Shown here piece by piece: positions 33,472 to 42,518 of a stretch of DNA of 64,000 nt; within the stretch, counting starts at the first letter, position 1; each line of letters opens with the position of its first letter. Location of the stretch: assembly GCA_035296325.1 (NCBI GenBank), contig DATHBD010000058.1:62001-126000 (forward strand). Reading direction: 5' to 3'. Under the pieces are notes generated by a model. The model did not search any database and was not told the origin of the DNA. It worked only from the letters and a program-made list of their open reading frames with translations. The translations under genes were made by a program, and so were the position numbers. The DNA is from DATHBD01 sp035296325. Lineage in GTDB: Bacteria; Actinomycetota; Actinomycetes; Mycobacteriales; Micromonosporaceae.

Positions 33472-34272
33472 ATGTCGAATCCCAGCCAGCCCGGTGCCGA
33501 CGACGACCGCGCCGCGGCGCCGGCCGGGGTTCCCCCGGCCGACGGCCAGTTCGCTGCTGACGTGGCCGCGCTCACCGAGGACAACGTGGCGCCGGCCACC
33601 CGCCGGCAGATCCTCGGGCGGATGGTCGCCCGGCAGGCCCGCGCCCGCGGAATCCGCGGGCTGTTCCGGCCGAAGACCATGATCAGCTGGATCGCGGACT
33701 CGGTTGGCGACGTCGCGCCCTACATCCCGGTACGGGATCTCGCGACGTTGCGCGAGCACCACGACGGGTTGGAGGGCGACGCCCTGGCCGAGCGGCTGAT
33801 CCGCAACGCGGCGCGGGTCACCACGGGCATTGGTGCGGCCGGCGGCGGCGTGGCCGCGGTGGAGTGGGTGGTGACGCCCACCCTGCTGTCGGCACCCGTC
33901 CTGCTCGCGACGGAGACGGTGGCTGTCGTCGCGGTCGAGGTCAAGCTGATCGGTGAGCTGCACGAGGTGTACGGCCGCGCGGTGCCCGGCACCGGCACCC
34001 AACGGGCACTGCACCTGGTCCAGGCGTGGGCGCAGCAGCGCGGGGTCAACCCACTCGCCGCCGGCCGGGGGGTCAGTGCCGCCCTCGGCACCGCGACGCG
34101 CAAGGAGCTCCGCGACCGGCTGGTGCGCCGGTTCGGCCGCAACCTCAGCACCATGGGCCCGTTCCTGACCGGGGCCGCGGTCGCCGGCTTCCTGAACCGC
34201 CGGTCGACCCTCTCGCTCGGCGAGCAGATCCGCAAGGATCTCATCCACCGGCCCAAGGTGATCGACGGCTAG
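33472..34272 (+). CDS. Conserved actinobacterial helical protein of unknown function
   Basis: A 266-residue protein with a good GGAAGGA site 6-7 bases before the ATG. It has a hydrophilic N-terminus (about 1-50), basic helices (RRQILGRMVARQARARG), then two hydrophobic Gly/Ala-rich segments (about 110-155, ARVTTGIGAAGGGVAAVEW onward) that may insert in or lie on the membrane, and a basic C-terminus. It vaguely recalls EcsC-like proteins, but no family is assigned. It lies 19 bases after DUF4193, so the two may be cotranscribed. Its stop overlaps that of the convergent DUF3093 gene within CTAG. Confidence 0.7.
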   Translation: MSNPSQPGADDDRAAAPAGVPPADGQFAADVAALTEDNVAPATRRQILGRMVARQARARGIRGLFRPKTMISWIADSVGDVAPYIPVRDLATLREHHDGLEGDALAERLIRNAARVTTGIGAAGGGVAAVEWVVTPTLLSAPVLLATETVAVVAVEVKLIGELHEVYGRAVPGTGTQRALHLVQAWAQQRGVNPLAAGRGVSAALGTATRKELRDRLVRRFGRNLSTMGPFLTGAAVAGFLNRRSTLSLGEQIRKDLIHRPKVIDG

Positions 34273-34865
34273 TCCGGCCGGTCCGTTGCGCCATCCCGCT
34301 CGGCCAGCAGCGCCGCGGCCAGGGCGGCCGGGTGCCGGGTGCTGAGGACCCAGTACGGCGTGGGATCGGCGGGGTCGTCGAGGCGGACCTGAACGGCGCC
34401 CGAGACCCACGGCCGCTGCACCACGAACGCGTACGGTTCGGCGTAGGGCCCGAGCAGGTCGCGCTTGGCGGTGCTGTCGAGCGGGGTCACCTCGGCGATG
34501 AACCGCACCGGGAGTCGGGCGTCGTCGACCCGCAGTTCGCCGCCGGCAACTTCGATCCGGATCCGCCCCAGCCACCACAGCCCGGCCATCGCGGGCCCCA
34601 CCAGCACCGCGTACGGCAGCCACGCCCGCAGCCCGGACGCGCCAAGGTGGACCTCGGCCGCCGCCCCGCCGGCCACCGCGAGCGCCACCGGCCACATCCA
34701 CCACGCCACGCGCAGGCGTTCGGCGTACCCACCGGTGGAGCGCACTGACGGGTACGGGCCTACCGGCTGGGCCCGGCCACCGTCGCGGGCCTCGGCGTCG
34801 GCGGGCGGGCCGTCCACGCCGGCCGCTGCCGGGGGGTCTGCAGGCGTCGGAGGGAGCTGTGCCAC
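34269..34865 (-). CDS. DUF3093 membrane protein
   Basis: About 198 residues. A Pro/Ala-rich N-terminus is followed by two membrane helices (about 60-110: AWWMWPVALAVAGGAAAEV and LPYAVLVGPAMAGLWWLG) and a C-terminal beta-rich domain ending PYWVLSTRHPAALAAAL. DUF3093 genes sit next to dut across actinobacteria (Rv2698). The start is uncertain: GTG 34865 is used, and GTG 34931 would add 22 residues. Function unknown. Confidence 0.82.
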   Translation of the reverse strand: MAQLPPTPADPPAAAGVDGPPADAEARDGGRAQPVGPYPSVRSTGGYAERLRVAWWMWPVALAVAGGAAAEVHLGASGLRAWLPYAVLVGPAMAGLWWLGRIRIEVAGGELRVDDARLPVRFIAEVTPLDSTAKRDLLGPYAEPYAFVVQRPWVSGAVQVRLDDPADPTPYWVLSTRHPAALAAALLAERDGATDRPD

Positions 34866-34972
34866 CCTGCGAGAGTACGGCTGTGGCGGGTGCGCCGACG
34901 GGGCAGGATGGTGCGGGCGGCCGGGCACCACGTCAGCTGTGCCGACGGGTTTGGAAAGCGCGAGGAGGGCAC

Positions 34973-35515
34973 GTGGAGGACGGCACGGTGGGCGTGGCGG
35001 TACGGGTGTTGGAACCCGGGCTGCCGCTGCCGACGTACGCGCACGAGGGCGACGCGGGCGCTGATCTGGTGGCGGCGGAGGACGTCGAGCTGCCGCCCGG
35101 CGGGCGCGCCCTGGTGCGTACCGGTATCGCGATCGCGCTGCCGCAGGGCTACGTCGGGCTGGTGCATCCGAGATCCGGCCTGGCCGCTCGGCTGGGGGTC
35201 ACCGTGCTCAACGCGCCGGGTACCGTTGATGCCGGCTACCGCGGCGAAATTCTGGTGAATCTTGTGAACCACGATCGGACGATCCCGGCTATGTTGAGTC
35301 GGGGTGACCGGATTGCCCAGCTCATCGTGCAGCGCGTCGAGCGGGCCAGGTTCGCCGTCGTGGATGAGCTGCCGGACTCGGTGCGGGGATCGGGTGGACA
35401 CGGCTCGACGGGTGGGCACGCGGCATTCCCTCAGCGGGCGGCCGTCCAGCAGGATGTGCTTGATCAGGCAGAGCTCGCCGCGGCGGCGCGGACGACGGAC
35501 GGGGAGGCACAGTGA
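34973..35515 (+). CDS. dut: dUTP diphosphatase Dut
   Basis: A 180-residue trimeric dUTPase that yields dUMP for thymidylate and keeps uracil out of DNA. All five motifs are visible: AGADLVAA, HPRSGLA, NAPGTVDAGYRGE, RGDRIAQLIVQ and RGSGGHGSTG. A C-terminal tail of about 30 residues follows motif 5, longer than usual. GAGGAGGG lies just before the GTG. It is first in a four-gene run with DUF3710, OB-fold and DUF3159 genes, coupled by GTGA to DUF3710. Confidence 0.96.
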   Translation: MEDGTVGVAVRVLEPGLPLPTYAHEGDAGADLVAAEDVELPPGGRALVRTGIAIALPQGYVGLVHPRSGLAARLGVTVLNAPGTVDAGYRGEILVNLVNHDRTIPAMLSRGDRIAQLIVQRVERARFAVVDELPDSVRGSGGHGSTGGHAAFPQRAAVQQDVLDQAELAAAARTTDGEAQ

Positions 35516-36357
35516 TCTTCTCGAGAGGTCGCGGCGGGCGGCACGCCAAGGCCGATGAGGCGGCGGGCGCCCCGCAGGGCGCCAGGGGCAGGGCTGCTCC
35601 CCGGGACCGGGACGTCGACGTGGAGGAGCCGGCGGCGGTCGGGGCCGCCGGCCGCGGCTTCGGGCCGTACGACGCCAGCGACGAGCCGCCGGAGGTCCCG
35701 CACCTGGATCTCGGCGCATTGCGGATTCCGGCCGTGGAGGGTGTCGAGGTCCGGATGCAGGCCGCCAACGACGGCACGATCTCGCAGGTCGTCCTGGTGC
35801 ACGAGACGAGCGTGCTGCAGCTCGCCGTGATCGCGGCGCCGCGCAGCGACGGCGTGTGGGACGAACTCCGATCCGAGATCCGCCAGCAGCTGTTCGCCGA
35901 GGGCGCCGCGGCCGAAGAGGTCGACGGTGTCTACGGCACCGAGCTGCGCGCCCGGGTGCGCACCCCCGACGGCCTGACCGACCTGCGCTTCGTCGGCGTG
36001 GACGGCCCGCGCTGGATGGTTCAGGCCGTGTTCCAGGGAACGGTCGTCGCCGATCCGGACGCCGCGCAGCCACTGATCAACTGTCTGCGCGGGCTTGTCG
36101 TGCACCGCGGGCACGAGGCCATGCCGGTGCGCACCCCGTTGCCGCTACGGCTACCGCGGGACGTGGCGGAGCAGGCGCAGGCGGCCTCGGAGCAGGCCGC
36201 AGCGGCTGACGGCGCCAACGGCGCGGCCCCCGCGGCGCCGGTGGTCGGCGTCGCAACGGCGTCCGACGGGTCGGAGTTGACCGGTGGCGATACCGTGCAT
36301 CCCGCGCCGGGCGGCACTGTCCGCGGCAAGCCGTCGCCCCGGCCGAAGCGACGGTGA
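35512..36357 (+). CDS. DUF3710 protein
   Basis: A 281-residue protein. A charged, flexible N-terminus (about 1-55) leads to the conserved core FGPYDASDEPPE, LDLGALRIPAVEGVEVR and VYGTELRARVRTPDGLTDLRFVGVDGPRW. The C-terminus is Ala/Pro-rich and basic. DUF3710 always lies beside dut in actinobacteria (Rv2696c); its role is unknown. The GTG overlaps the dut stop. Confidence 0.9.
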   Translation: MIFSRGRGGRHAKADEAAGAPQGARGRAAPRDRDVDVEEPAAVGAAGRGFGPYDASDEPPEVPHLDLGALRIPAVEGVEVRMQAANDGTISQVVLVHETSVLQLAVIAAPRSDGVWDELRSEIRQQLFAEGAAAEEVDGVYGTELRARVRTPDGLTDLRFVGVDGPRWMVQAVFQGTVVADPDAAQPLINCLRGLVVHRGHEAMPVRTPLPLRLPRDVAEQAQAASEQAAAADGANGAAPAAPVVGVATASDGSELTGGDTVHPAPGGTVRGKPSPRPKRR

Positions 36358-36428
36358 GCGCCGGCGCGCGACCGACCGGCAGCGCAGCGTCGATCCGTTC
36401 ATCCAGCCGAGGAGTGGACCCCGGGCTC

Positions 36429-36809
36429 ATGGCCATCGAAAAGAGCGAGTCGCCATTGCGGCGGTTCCTCCATCGGTTCACCGCGACCGATCAGGAGCTG
36501 CACGCCGCGGAGCTGCAGCGCGACGCCGCCGAGTGCGGAAGTACCCCGGCGCGCACCTGCCAGAGGGGCCAGCTGGTCAGCCTGACCGGCAGGTTGCGCA
36601 CCGTCGTGTACACGCCGCGGACCAACCTCCCCACGCTGGAGGCCGAGCTGTACGACGGCAGTGACCTGGTGACCCTGGTCTGGCTCGGGCGCCGGCACAT
36701 CGCCGGGATCGAGCCCGGCCGCACGATCACGGCTCGCGGGCGGATTGCGGTACGGGAAGACCGTAAGGTGATCTACAACCCGTACTACGAACTCGAGGCC
36801 CCCCGGTGA
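36429..36809 (+). CDS. OB-fold nucleic-acid-binding-like protein
   Basis: A 126-residue protein. Its C-terminal half is an OB fold (GQLVSLTGRLRTVVYTP, LVTLVWLGRRHIAGIEPGRTITARGR, KVIYNPYYELE), like the RecG/AspRS type. ATG 36429 is used although its ribosome site is distant; GTG 36354, overlapping the DUF3710 stop, is an alternative that would add 25 residues. The matching M. tuberculosis gene is Rv2694c. Its ligand is unknown. The stop overlaps the DUF3159 GTG. Confidence 0.82.
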   Translation: MAIEKSESPLRRFLHRFTATDQELHAAELQRDAAECGSTPARTCQRGQLVSLTGRLRTVVYTPRTNLPTLEAELYDGSDLVTLVWLGRRHIAGIEPGRTITARGRIAVREDRKVIYNPYYELEAPR

Positions 36810-37678
36810 CCGTTCCGCACAACCCGTCACACAACTCGGTCGCCGCGTCGGGGCGTCACCAGGCGGACAGCGACGAGACGGACGCGATCCTCGGCCGCGT
36901 GGTCGATGACACGCTTGCCGAGATGGCCGCCGGCCTGGATGCCCCGCCGCCCGCGCCCCAGCCCAACCCGCCGGTGGCGGGCAAGCCCGCGCCGGAGGCC
37001 GCCACGGCGGACGACGACGAGCCGATGCCGTCGTTCTCCGAGCAGATGTCGCAGCAGCTCGGCGGCGTGCGCGGGGTGATCGAGTCCAGCATCCCGGTCA
37101 CCGTCTTCGTGGTGCTGAACTTCCTCGGCTCCACGTTCCACTGGTGGTCGCTGCAGACAGCGCTGATCGCCTCGGTGACCGGTGCGGTGCTGTTGGCGGT
37201 GTACCGGCTGGCCCGCAAGCAGCCGGTACGGTACGCGGTGAACGGGCTGTTCGGCATCGGTATCGGCGCCTGGCTGGCCTGGCGCAGCGGAGATGCGCGC
37301 GACTTCTACCTGCCCGGCATCATCTACACCGGCGGCTACGCCTGCGCGCTGCTGATCTCGGTCGCGTTCCGCCGCCCGCTGGTGGGTTGGATCTGGTCGA
37401 TGATGTTCGACGGTGGCCGCGGCCGGTGGTACCAGCATGCCGGGCTGCTGCGCACGTTCAGCTGGCTCACCGTGGTCTGGGCGGCGGTGAACTTCCTCAA
37501 GGGCGGTCTCCAGTACGGGCTCTACCTCACCGACCACAGCAACCTGCTGGGGGTGACCCGCCTGGCGCTGGGGTGGCCGCCGTACGCGCTGCTCCTGGCC
37601 ATGACGATCTGGCAGGCTCGCAAGATCATTCGTAGTGACCCGGAACTGGCCGCTGATCCGCAGACCGCGCAGCCGTAG
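36806..37678 (+). CDS. DUF3159 membrane protein
   Basis: A 290-residue protein: cytoplasmic N-terminus (about 1-90, Pro/Ala-rich), then about six membrane helices from VTVFVVLNFLGSTFHWW to YALLLAMTIWQARKII. The family is actinobacterial and functionally uncharacterised. The GTG overlaps the preceding stop (GTGA), closing the dut operon. It converges on the trkA pair with a 5-bp gap. Confidence 0.87.
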   Translation: MTVPHNPSHNSVAASGRHQADSDETDAILGRVVDDTLAEMAAGLDAPPPAPQPNPPVAGKPAPEAATADDDEPMPSFSEQMSQQLGGVRGVIESSIPVTVFVVLNFLGSTFHWWSLQTALIASVTGAVLLAVYRLARKQPVRYAVNGLFGIGIGAWLAWRSGDARDFYLPGIIYTGGYACALLISVAFRRPLVGWIWSMMFDGGRGRWYQHAGLLRTFSWLTVVWAAVNFLKGGLQYGLYLTDHSNLLGVTRLALGWPPYALLLAMTIWQARKIIRSDPELAADPQTAQP

Positions 37679-37683
37679 GCCGC

Positions 37684-38394
37684 CTATGTGGTGGACGGGC
37701 GGCCGCGCTCGCGCTCGCGGGTCCGCTCCACGCTGTCCGCGCCCAGGATCACGGCGCGAACGGCGTCCTCGACCGCGCTGGTGCAGACGAACACCAGTTC
37801 GTCGCCGACCTCGATCGGGTCGTCCGGGCTCGGCACCACCACCCGCTTGCCACGCAGGATGGCCACCAGCGCCGAGTCGGGCGGCAGGGGAATATCGCGG
37901 ATCGGTCGCCCGACGTAGGGGGCGGTCGGCGGCAGCGTGATCTCCACCAGGTTGGCCTCGCCCTGTCGGAACGTCATCAGCCGGACCAGGTCGCCGACCG
38001 AGACCGCCTCCTCGATCAGCGCGGTCATCATCCGCGGCGTACTCACCGCGACGTCGACGCCCCACTGCTCGTTGAAGAGCCACTCGTTCTCCGCGCGGTT
38101 GATCCGGGCCACCACCCGCGGCACCGCGAACTCGGTCTTCGCCAGCAGCGACACCACCAGATTGACCTTGTCGTCACCGGTCGCCGCCACCACGACATCG
38201 CAGCCGGCCAGGTCCGCCTCCTGCATGCTGGCCAACTCGCAGGCGTCGGCGAGGACCCATTCGGCCGACGGCACCCGCTCCGGGCGCAGCATGGCGGGTG
38301 TCCGCTCGATCAGCATGACCTGGTGGCCGTTCTCCACCAGCTCTCCGGCGATGGACCGGCCCACGTTGCCGGCTCCGGCGATGGCCACCCTCAT
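37684..38394 (-). CDS. TrkA-family (RCK) potassium-uptake regulator, second copy
   Basis: A 236-residue protein. An N-terminal Rossmann RCK domain (VAIAGAGNVGRSIAGEL, then Asp/Glu binding of the nucleotide ribose) is followed by a TrkA_C domain (about 140-215). Such proteins gate K+ transporters in response to NAD(H), ATP or cyclic di-AMP. Its start overlaps the stop of the first copy by 4 bases (ATGA). The pair matches the mycobacterial CeoB/CeoC pair. Confidence 0.9.
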   Translation of the reverse strand: MRVAIAGAGNVGRSIAGELVENGHQVMLIERTPAMLRPERVPSAEWVLADACELASMQEADLAGCDVVVAATGDDKVNLVVSLLAKTEFAVPRVVARINRAENEWLFNEQWGVDVAVSTPRMMTALIEEAVSVGDLVRLMTFRQGEANLVEITLPPTAPYVGRPIRDIPLPPDSALVAILRGKRVVVPSPDDPIEVGDELVFVCTSAVEDAVRAVILGADSVERTRERERGRPSTT

Positions 38395-39062
38395 GCCCGC
38401 TGCGCTCCTTCCGGCGATGCCGTACTGACTTTCCTGACCCGGGCGGCGATGTCGTCGGTCACGAGGAGAAAGATCCCGTCACCGTCCTGCACGATCGTGG
38501 ACGCGGTCGGGAGCTGGGCCTTGCCGAACCGCATGAGGTAGGCGACCCGGGCGCCGGTCGCCGCCTCCAACGAGCGCACCGGCTGGCCGATCCAGCCGGA
38601 GTGCAGCTGCGCCTCCAGAACGGCGACCGTGCTGGTGGGGTCGCGCCACAGCTCGACCGACGCTTCCGGCACGAGTTGGCGCATGACCCGCTCGGCGGTC
38701 CACCGCACGGTTGCCACCGTGGGGATGCCGAGACGCTCGTACACCTCGGCCCGTTTGGCGTCGTAGATCCGGGCGGCGACCCGGGCGACCCCGAACGTCT
38801 CCCGGGCCAACCGGGCCGAGATGATGTTGGAGTTGTCCCCGTTGGAGACGGCCGCGAAGGCGTCGGCCCGCTCGATCCCCGCCTCGATCAGCACGCTGCG
38901 GTCGAAGCCGATGCCGGTCACCGTCACGCCCCCGAAGTCCGAGCTCAACCGGCGGAACGCGTCCGGGTTGGTGTCGATCACCGACACGGAGTGGTGCAGG
39001 CGCTCCAGGCTGTGCGCGAGCGTCGAGCCGACCCGCCCGCAGCCCATGATGACGACGTGCAC
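38391..39062 (-). CDS. TrkA-family (RCK) potassium-uptake regulator, first copy
   Basis: A 223-residue protein with an RCK domain (VHVVIMGCGRVGSTLA, residues 1-15) and a TrkA_C domain (about 130-210). GTG 39062 is used because GGAGG sits 7 bases before it and the family starts at this point; an upstream start would add 19 residues. It is divergent from the KimA-like transporter across 151 bp, pointing to one potassium-handling unit. Confidence 0.9.
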   Translation of the reverse strand: MHVVIMGCGRVGSTLAHSLERLHHSVSVIDTNPDAFRRLSSDFGGVTVTGIGFDRSVLIEAGIERADAFAAVSNGDNSNIISARLARETFGVARVAARIYDAKRAEVYERLGIPTVATVRWTAERVMRQLVPEASVELWRDPTSTVAVLEAQLHSGWIGQPVRSLEAATGARVAYLMRFGKAQLPTASTIVQDGDGIFLLVTDDIAARVRKVSTASPEGAQRA

Positions 39063-39199
39063 TCCGGAGCCTCCACCAGTCGGTTGGCGCATCAGCGGCC
39101 AGCGTGCCGTGGCCGGCACAGCCGCACCTGCGGACGCTACACGGTGCCTGCCCGCGCGATGGGATCACCCGCGCCGCACGGGCTCCGGCGTGCCCGCCT

Positions 39200-39205
39200 T
39201 ACCCT
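39200..39205 (+). promoter_or_regulatory. -10-like TACCCT before the KimA-like gene
   Basis: TACCCT ends 8 bases before GTG 39214, with no ribosome site between, consistent with a leaderless transcript. Confidence 0.45.
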
Positions 39206-39213
39206 TGACAGTC

Positions 39214-41280
39214 GTGGCCAGATCCACCGAACTTGTCAAACGCCTCCTCGTGGGTCGGCCGTTCCGCTCCGACCGCCTGGCGCACACGCTGCTGCCCAAG
39301 CGGATCGCCCTGCCGGTCTTCGCCTCGGACGCGCTCTCCTCGGTGGCCTACGCTCCGGACGAGATTCTCCTGACGCTCTCGGTGGCCGGGGTGACCGCGT
39401 TCGCGTACTCGCCCTGGGTCGCGCTCGCGGTGGCGGTGGTGATGCTCACGGTCGTCGCGAGCTATCGGCAGAATGTGCACGCGTACCCCTCCGGCGGTGG
39501 CGACTACGAGGTGGCCTCGGTCAACCTTGGGCCGAAGTTCGGCGTGGCGGTGGCGAGCGCCCTGATGGTGGACTATGTCCTCACGGTGGCCGTCTCCACC
39601 GCCGCGGGCGTGGCCAACCTGGGCTCCGTCCTGCCCTGGGTGGCCACCCACAAGATCGTGATCGCGGTGATCGCGGTGGCGGTGCTGACCGCGATGAATC
39701 TGCGCGGCATCCGGGAGTCCGGCACGGCCTTCGCCATCCCGACCTACGGGTTCATGATCGTGATGCTGGGCATGCTCGCCACCGGCCTGATCCGCATCTT
39801 CGTGCTGGGCGACGACCTCCGCGCGCCGAGTGCCGATCTCACCATCCGCGCCGAGGAGGAGCACCTGAGCGGGATCGCAATGGCGTTCCTGCTGCTGCGG
39901 ACGTTCTCGTCGGGATGCGCGGCGCTCACCGGTGTGGAGGCGATCTCCAACGGCGTACCGGCGTTCAAGCCGCCGAAGAGCCGCAACGCCGCGACGACGC
40001 TGCTACTGCTGGGCACGCTGTCGTTGACCATGCTCTTCGGCATCATCACGTTGGCGCGGCTGACCGGCCTGAAGTACATGGAGGATCCGGTGGCGCAGTT
40101 GGTCACCGGGCCGGCCGGCTATGTGCAGAAGACCGTCACCACGCAACTCGGGGAGACCGTGTTCGGCAGCGGCTCGGTCCTGCTGTACATCGTGGCGGCG
40201 GTGACCGCCCTCATCCTGTTCCTGGCCGCGAACACCGCCTTCAACGGCTTCCCGGTGCTCGGCTCGATCCTGGCGCAGGACCGCTATCTGCCGCGGCAGT
40301 TGCACACCCGTGGTGACCGGCTCGCCTTCTCCAACGGCATCATCGCGCTCGCGGTCGCGGCGGTGGTCCTGATCATCGGCTTCGAGGCCGAGGTGACCCG
40401 GCTCATCCAGCTCTACATCGTCGGCGTCTTCGTGTCGTTCACCCTCTCCCAGATCGGCATGGTGCGGCACTGGAACCGGTTGCTGCCGACCGAGCGCGAC
40501 CCGGTCGCCCGGCACCGGATGCACCGGTCCCGACTGATCAACATGTTCGGCGCCACGATGACCGGCGCGGTGCTCTTCGTCGTGCTGATCACCAAGTTCC
40601 TGCTCGGGGCCTGGATCGCCATTGTCGCGATGGCGGTCATCTACATGATCATGCTGGGCATCCGCAAGCACTACGACACCGTGGCCCGCGAGCTGGTCCC
40701 GGCCGATGACCGCCCGGTGCTGCCGGCCCGCAACCACGCCGTGGTGCTGGTCAGCAAGCTGCACCTGCCAACCATGCGGGCGCTGGCCTACGCCCAGGCG
40801 ACCCGGCCGGACACGCTGACCGGGGTGACCGTCAACGTGGACGACGGCGACACCCGCGCGCTGCAGGCCGACTGGGAGCGCCGCGGCATCCCGGTGGCGC
40901 TCACCGTCATCGACTCGCCGTACCGTGAGATCACCCGACCCATCATCGAGTACGTCAACTCGCTGCGCCGGGCGTCACCGCGCGACGTGGTGACGGTCTT
41001 CGTCCCGGAGTACGTCGTGGGCAAGTGGTGGGAGCACCTGCTGCACAACCAGAGCGCCCTGCGGCTCAAGACCCGGCTGCTGTTCGAGCCCGGCGTGATG
41101 GTCACCAGCGTGCCCTGGCAGCTCAACTCGATCAACGCCAGGGACATCGACCGCTTCGACGACGCCACCTCCCATTCACCGCAGCGCGGCCCGCGGATCG
41201 CCGGCGCCGTAGCCGCCCCACAGCCCACCCCGGCACCTGACGAGGACGATCATGTCGGCGACGCCGCCCCGGTCCGCTGA
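39214..41280 (+). CDS. APC-superfamily transporter, KimA-like potassium importer
   Basis: A 688-residue protein with about 12 membrane helices (about 45-475) and a cytoplasmic C-terminal domain (about 500-650, NHAVVLVSKLHLPTMRALAYA onward) resembling a universal-stress fold. It shares KimA (YdaO) signatures: FASDALSSVAY, ASYRQNVHAYPSGGG, SSGCAALTGVEAISNGVPAF and HNQSALRLKTRLL. KimA is a proton-coupled K+ importer shut by cyclic di-AMP in Bacillus. Divergent TrkA genes support a K+ role. Many databases would call it an amino-acid permease. The rRNA methyltransferase start overlaps its end by 29 bases. Confidence 0.85.
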   Translation: MARSTELVKRLLVGRPFRSDRLAHTLLPKRIALPVFASDALSSVAYAPDEILLTLSVAGVTAFAYSPWVALAVAVVMLTVVASYRQNVHAYPSGGGDYEVASVNLGPKFGVAVASALMVDYVLTVAVSTAAGVANLGSVLPWVATHKIVIAVIAVAVLTAMNLRGIRESGTAFAIPTYGFMIVMLGMLATGLIRIFVLGDDLRAPSADLTIRAEEEHLSGIAMAFLLLRTFSSGCAALTGVEAISNGVPAFKPPKSRNAATTLLLLGTLSLTMLFGIITLARLTGLKYMEDPVAQLVTGPAGYVQKTVTTQLGETVFGSGSVLLYIVAAVTALILFLAANTAFNGFPVLGSILAQDRYLPRQLHTRGDRLAFSNGIIALAVAAVVLIIGFEAEVTRLIQLYIVGVFVSFTLSQIGMVRHWNRLLPTERDPVARHRMHRSRLINMFGATMTGAVLFVVLITKFLLGAWIAIVAMAVIYMIMLGIRKHYDTVARELVPADDRPVLPARNHAVVLVSKLHLPTMRALAYAQATRPDTLTGVTVNVDDGDTRALQADWERRGIPVALTVIDSPYREITRPIIEYVNSLRRASPRDVVTVFVPEYVVGKWWEHLLHNQSALRLKTRLLFEPGVMVTSVPWQLNSINARDIDRFDDATSHSPQRGPRIAGAVAAPQPTPAPDEDDHVGDAAPVR

Positions 41281-42490
41281 GCCGATCGAGCTCATCGTCG
41301 GGCCGATCGCGCACGGCGGGCACTGCGTGGCCCGGGTGGACGGCCAGGTGGTCTTCGTCCGGCACGCCCTGCCCGGCGAGCGGGTCCGCGCGGTGATCAC
41401 CGAGGAGCGGGGTGGTTTCCTACGCGCGGACGCCGTCGAGGTGCTGGAGCCGTCCGCCGACCGGGTGGAGCCGCCGTGCCGCTACGCCCGGCCGGGACTC
41501 TGCGGCGGCTGCGACTTCCAGCATGCGACACCCGAGGCGCAGCGGGAGCTCAAGGGCGCCGTCGTACGCGAGCAACTGGCCCGGCTGGGCGGCCTGAGCG
41601 CCGAAGAACTTGCGGCCCTGGCGGTACGGGTGGAGCCGTTGCCCGGTGCGGCGCTCGGCTGGCGGACCCGGGTGCAGTACTCCGCCGACGCCGACGGGAG
41701 GCTGGGATTTCACCGGCACCGCTCGGCCGAGGTCGTGCCGGTGGACCGGTGCCCCATCGCCCACCCGGAGATCCAGGCCCTGCCGCTGACCGACCAGCGG
41801 TGGCCGGCCGGCAGCGCGGTCGAGGCCGTGGTGTCGTCCGACGCCGAGGTGACCGTCTTCTCCCGACGGTCCCGTAACGACCGCCGCGTGGAGCTGATCT
41901 CCGGGCCGCGCACGACGTTCGAGATCGCCGGCGATCGCGGCTTCGCGGTCGCCGCCGACGGGTTCTGGCAGGTGCACCCGGCGGCACCGGACACGCTCAC
42001 CGACGCGGTGTTGACCATGCTGCGGCCCCGCGACGGCGAGCGGGCGTGGGATCTCTACGGGGGAGCCGGCCTGTTCACCGTCGCGCTCGCCGGGGCGGTG
42101 GGCGAGCGGGGGCGGGTGACCCTCGTGGAATCTGACCCCCGGGGCGTCGCGGCCGCCCGACGCAACGTCGCCGATCTGCCGCAGGTGCGGGTGGTGCGGG
42201 CCGACGTCCGGGTGGCGCTGGCCGATCCCCGGTGGCGCTCGGTGGACCTGGTGGTGCTCGACCCGCCCCGCTCCGGCGCCGGCCGCGAGGTGGTCCAGGC
42301 CGTGACGGCTCGACGACCCCGCGCGGTGGCGTACGTGGCGTGTGACCCGGCCGCCTTCGCGCGCGACGTCGCGACGTTCGCCGCGAAGGGCTGGCGGCTG
42401 ACCGGGTTGCGTGCCTTCGACGCGTTCCCGATGACCCACCACGTCGAGGTGGTCGGCCTGTTGGCCGTGGCGGAGCCCGGTACCGTCTAA
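41252..42490 (+). CDS. TrmA/RumA-family uracil-C5 methyltransferase with TRAM domain
   Basis: A 412-residue RNA methyltransferase. A TRAM domain (about 8-65) is followed by the iron-sulfur cysteines (CRYARPGLCGGC and VDRCPIA), the SAM domain (DLYGGAGLFTVALA), the catalytic-region LDPPRSGAG and the nucleophile Cys in YVACDPAAFARD. It methylates C5 of uridine in rRNA or tRNA; which one is not clear from sequence. GAGGA precedes the ATG, which lies inside the KimA-like gene, so the two are cotranscribed. Confidence 0.9.
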   Translation: MSATPPRSAEPIELIVGPIAHGGHCVARVDGQVVFVRHALPGERVRAVITEERGGFLRADAVEVLEPSADRVEPPCRYARPGLCGGCDFQHATPEAQRELKGAVVREQLARLGGLSAEELAALAVRVEPLPGAALGWRTRVQYSADADGRLGFHRHRSAEVVPVDRCPIAHPEIQALPLTDQRWPAGSAVEAVVSSDAEVTVFSRRSRNDRRVELISGPRTTFEIAGDRGFAVAADGFWQVHPAAPDTLTDAVLTMLRPRDGERAWDLYGGAGLFTVALAGAVGERGRVTLVESDPRGVAAARRNVADLPQVRVVRADVRVALADPRWRSVDLVVLDPPRSGAGREVVQAVTARRPRAVAYVACDPAAFARDVATFAAKGWRLTGLRAFDAFPMTHHVEVVGLLAVAEPGTV

Positions 42491-42518
42491 GTCAGCGCTC
42501 TCCACTCGGGTCGGGGGT

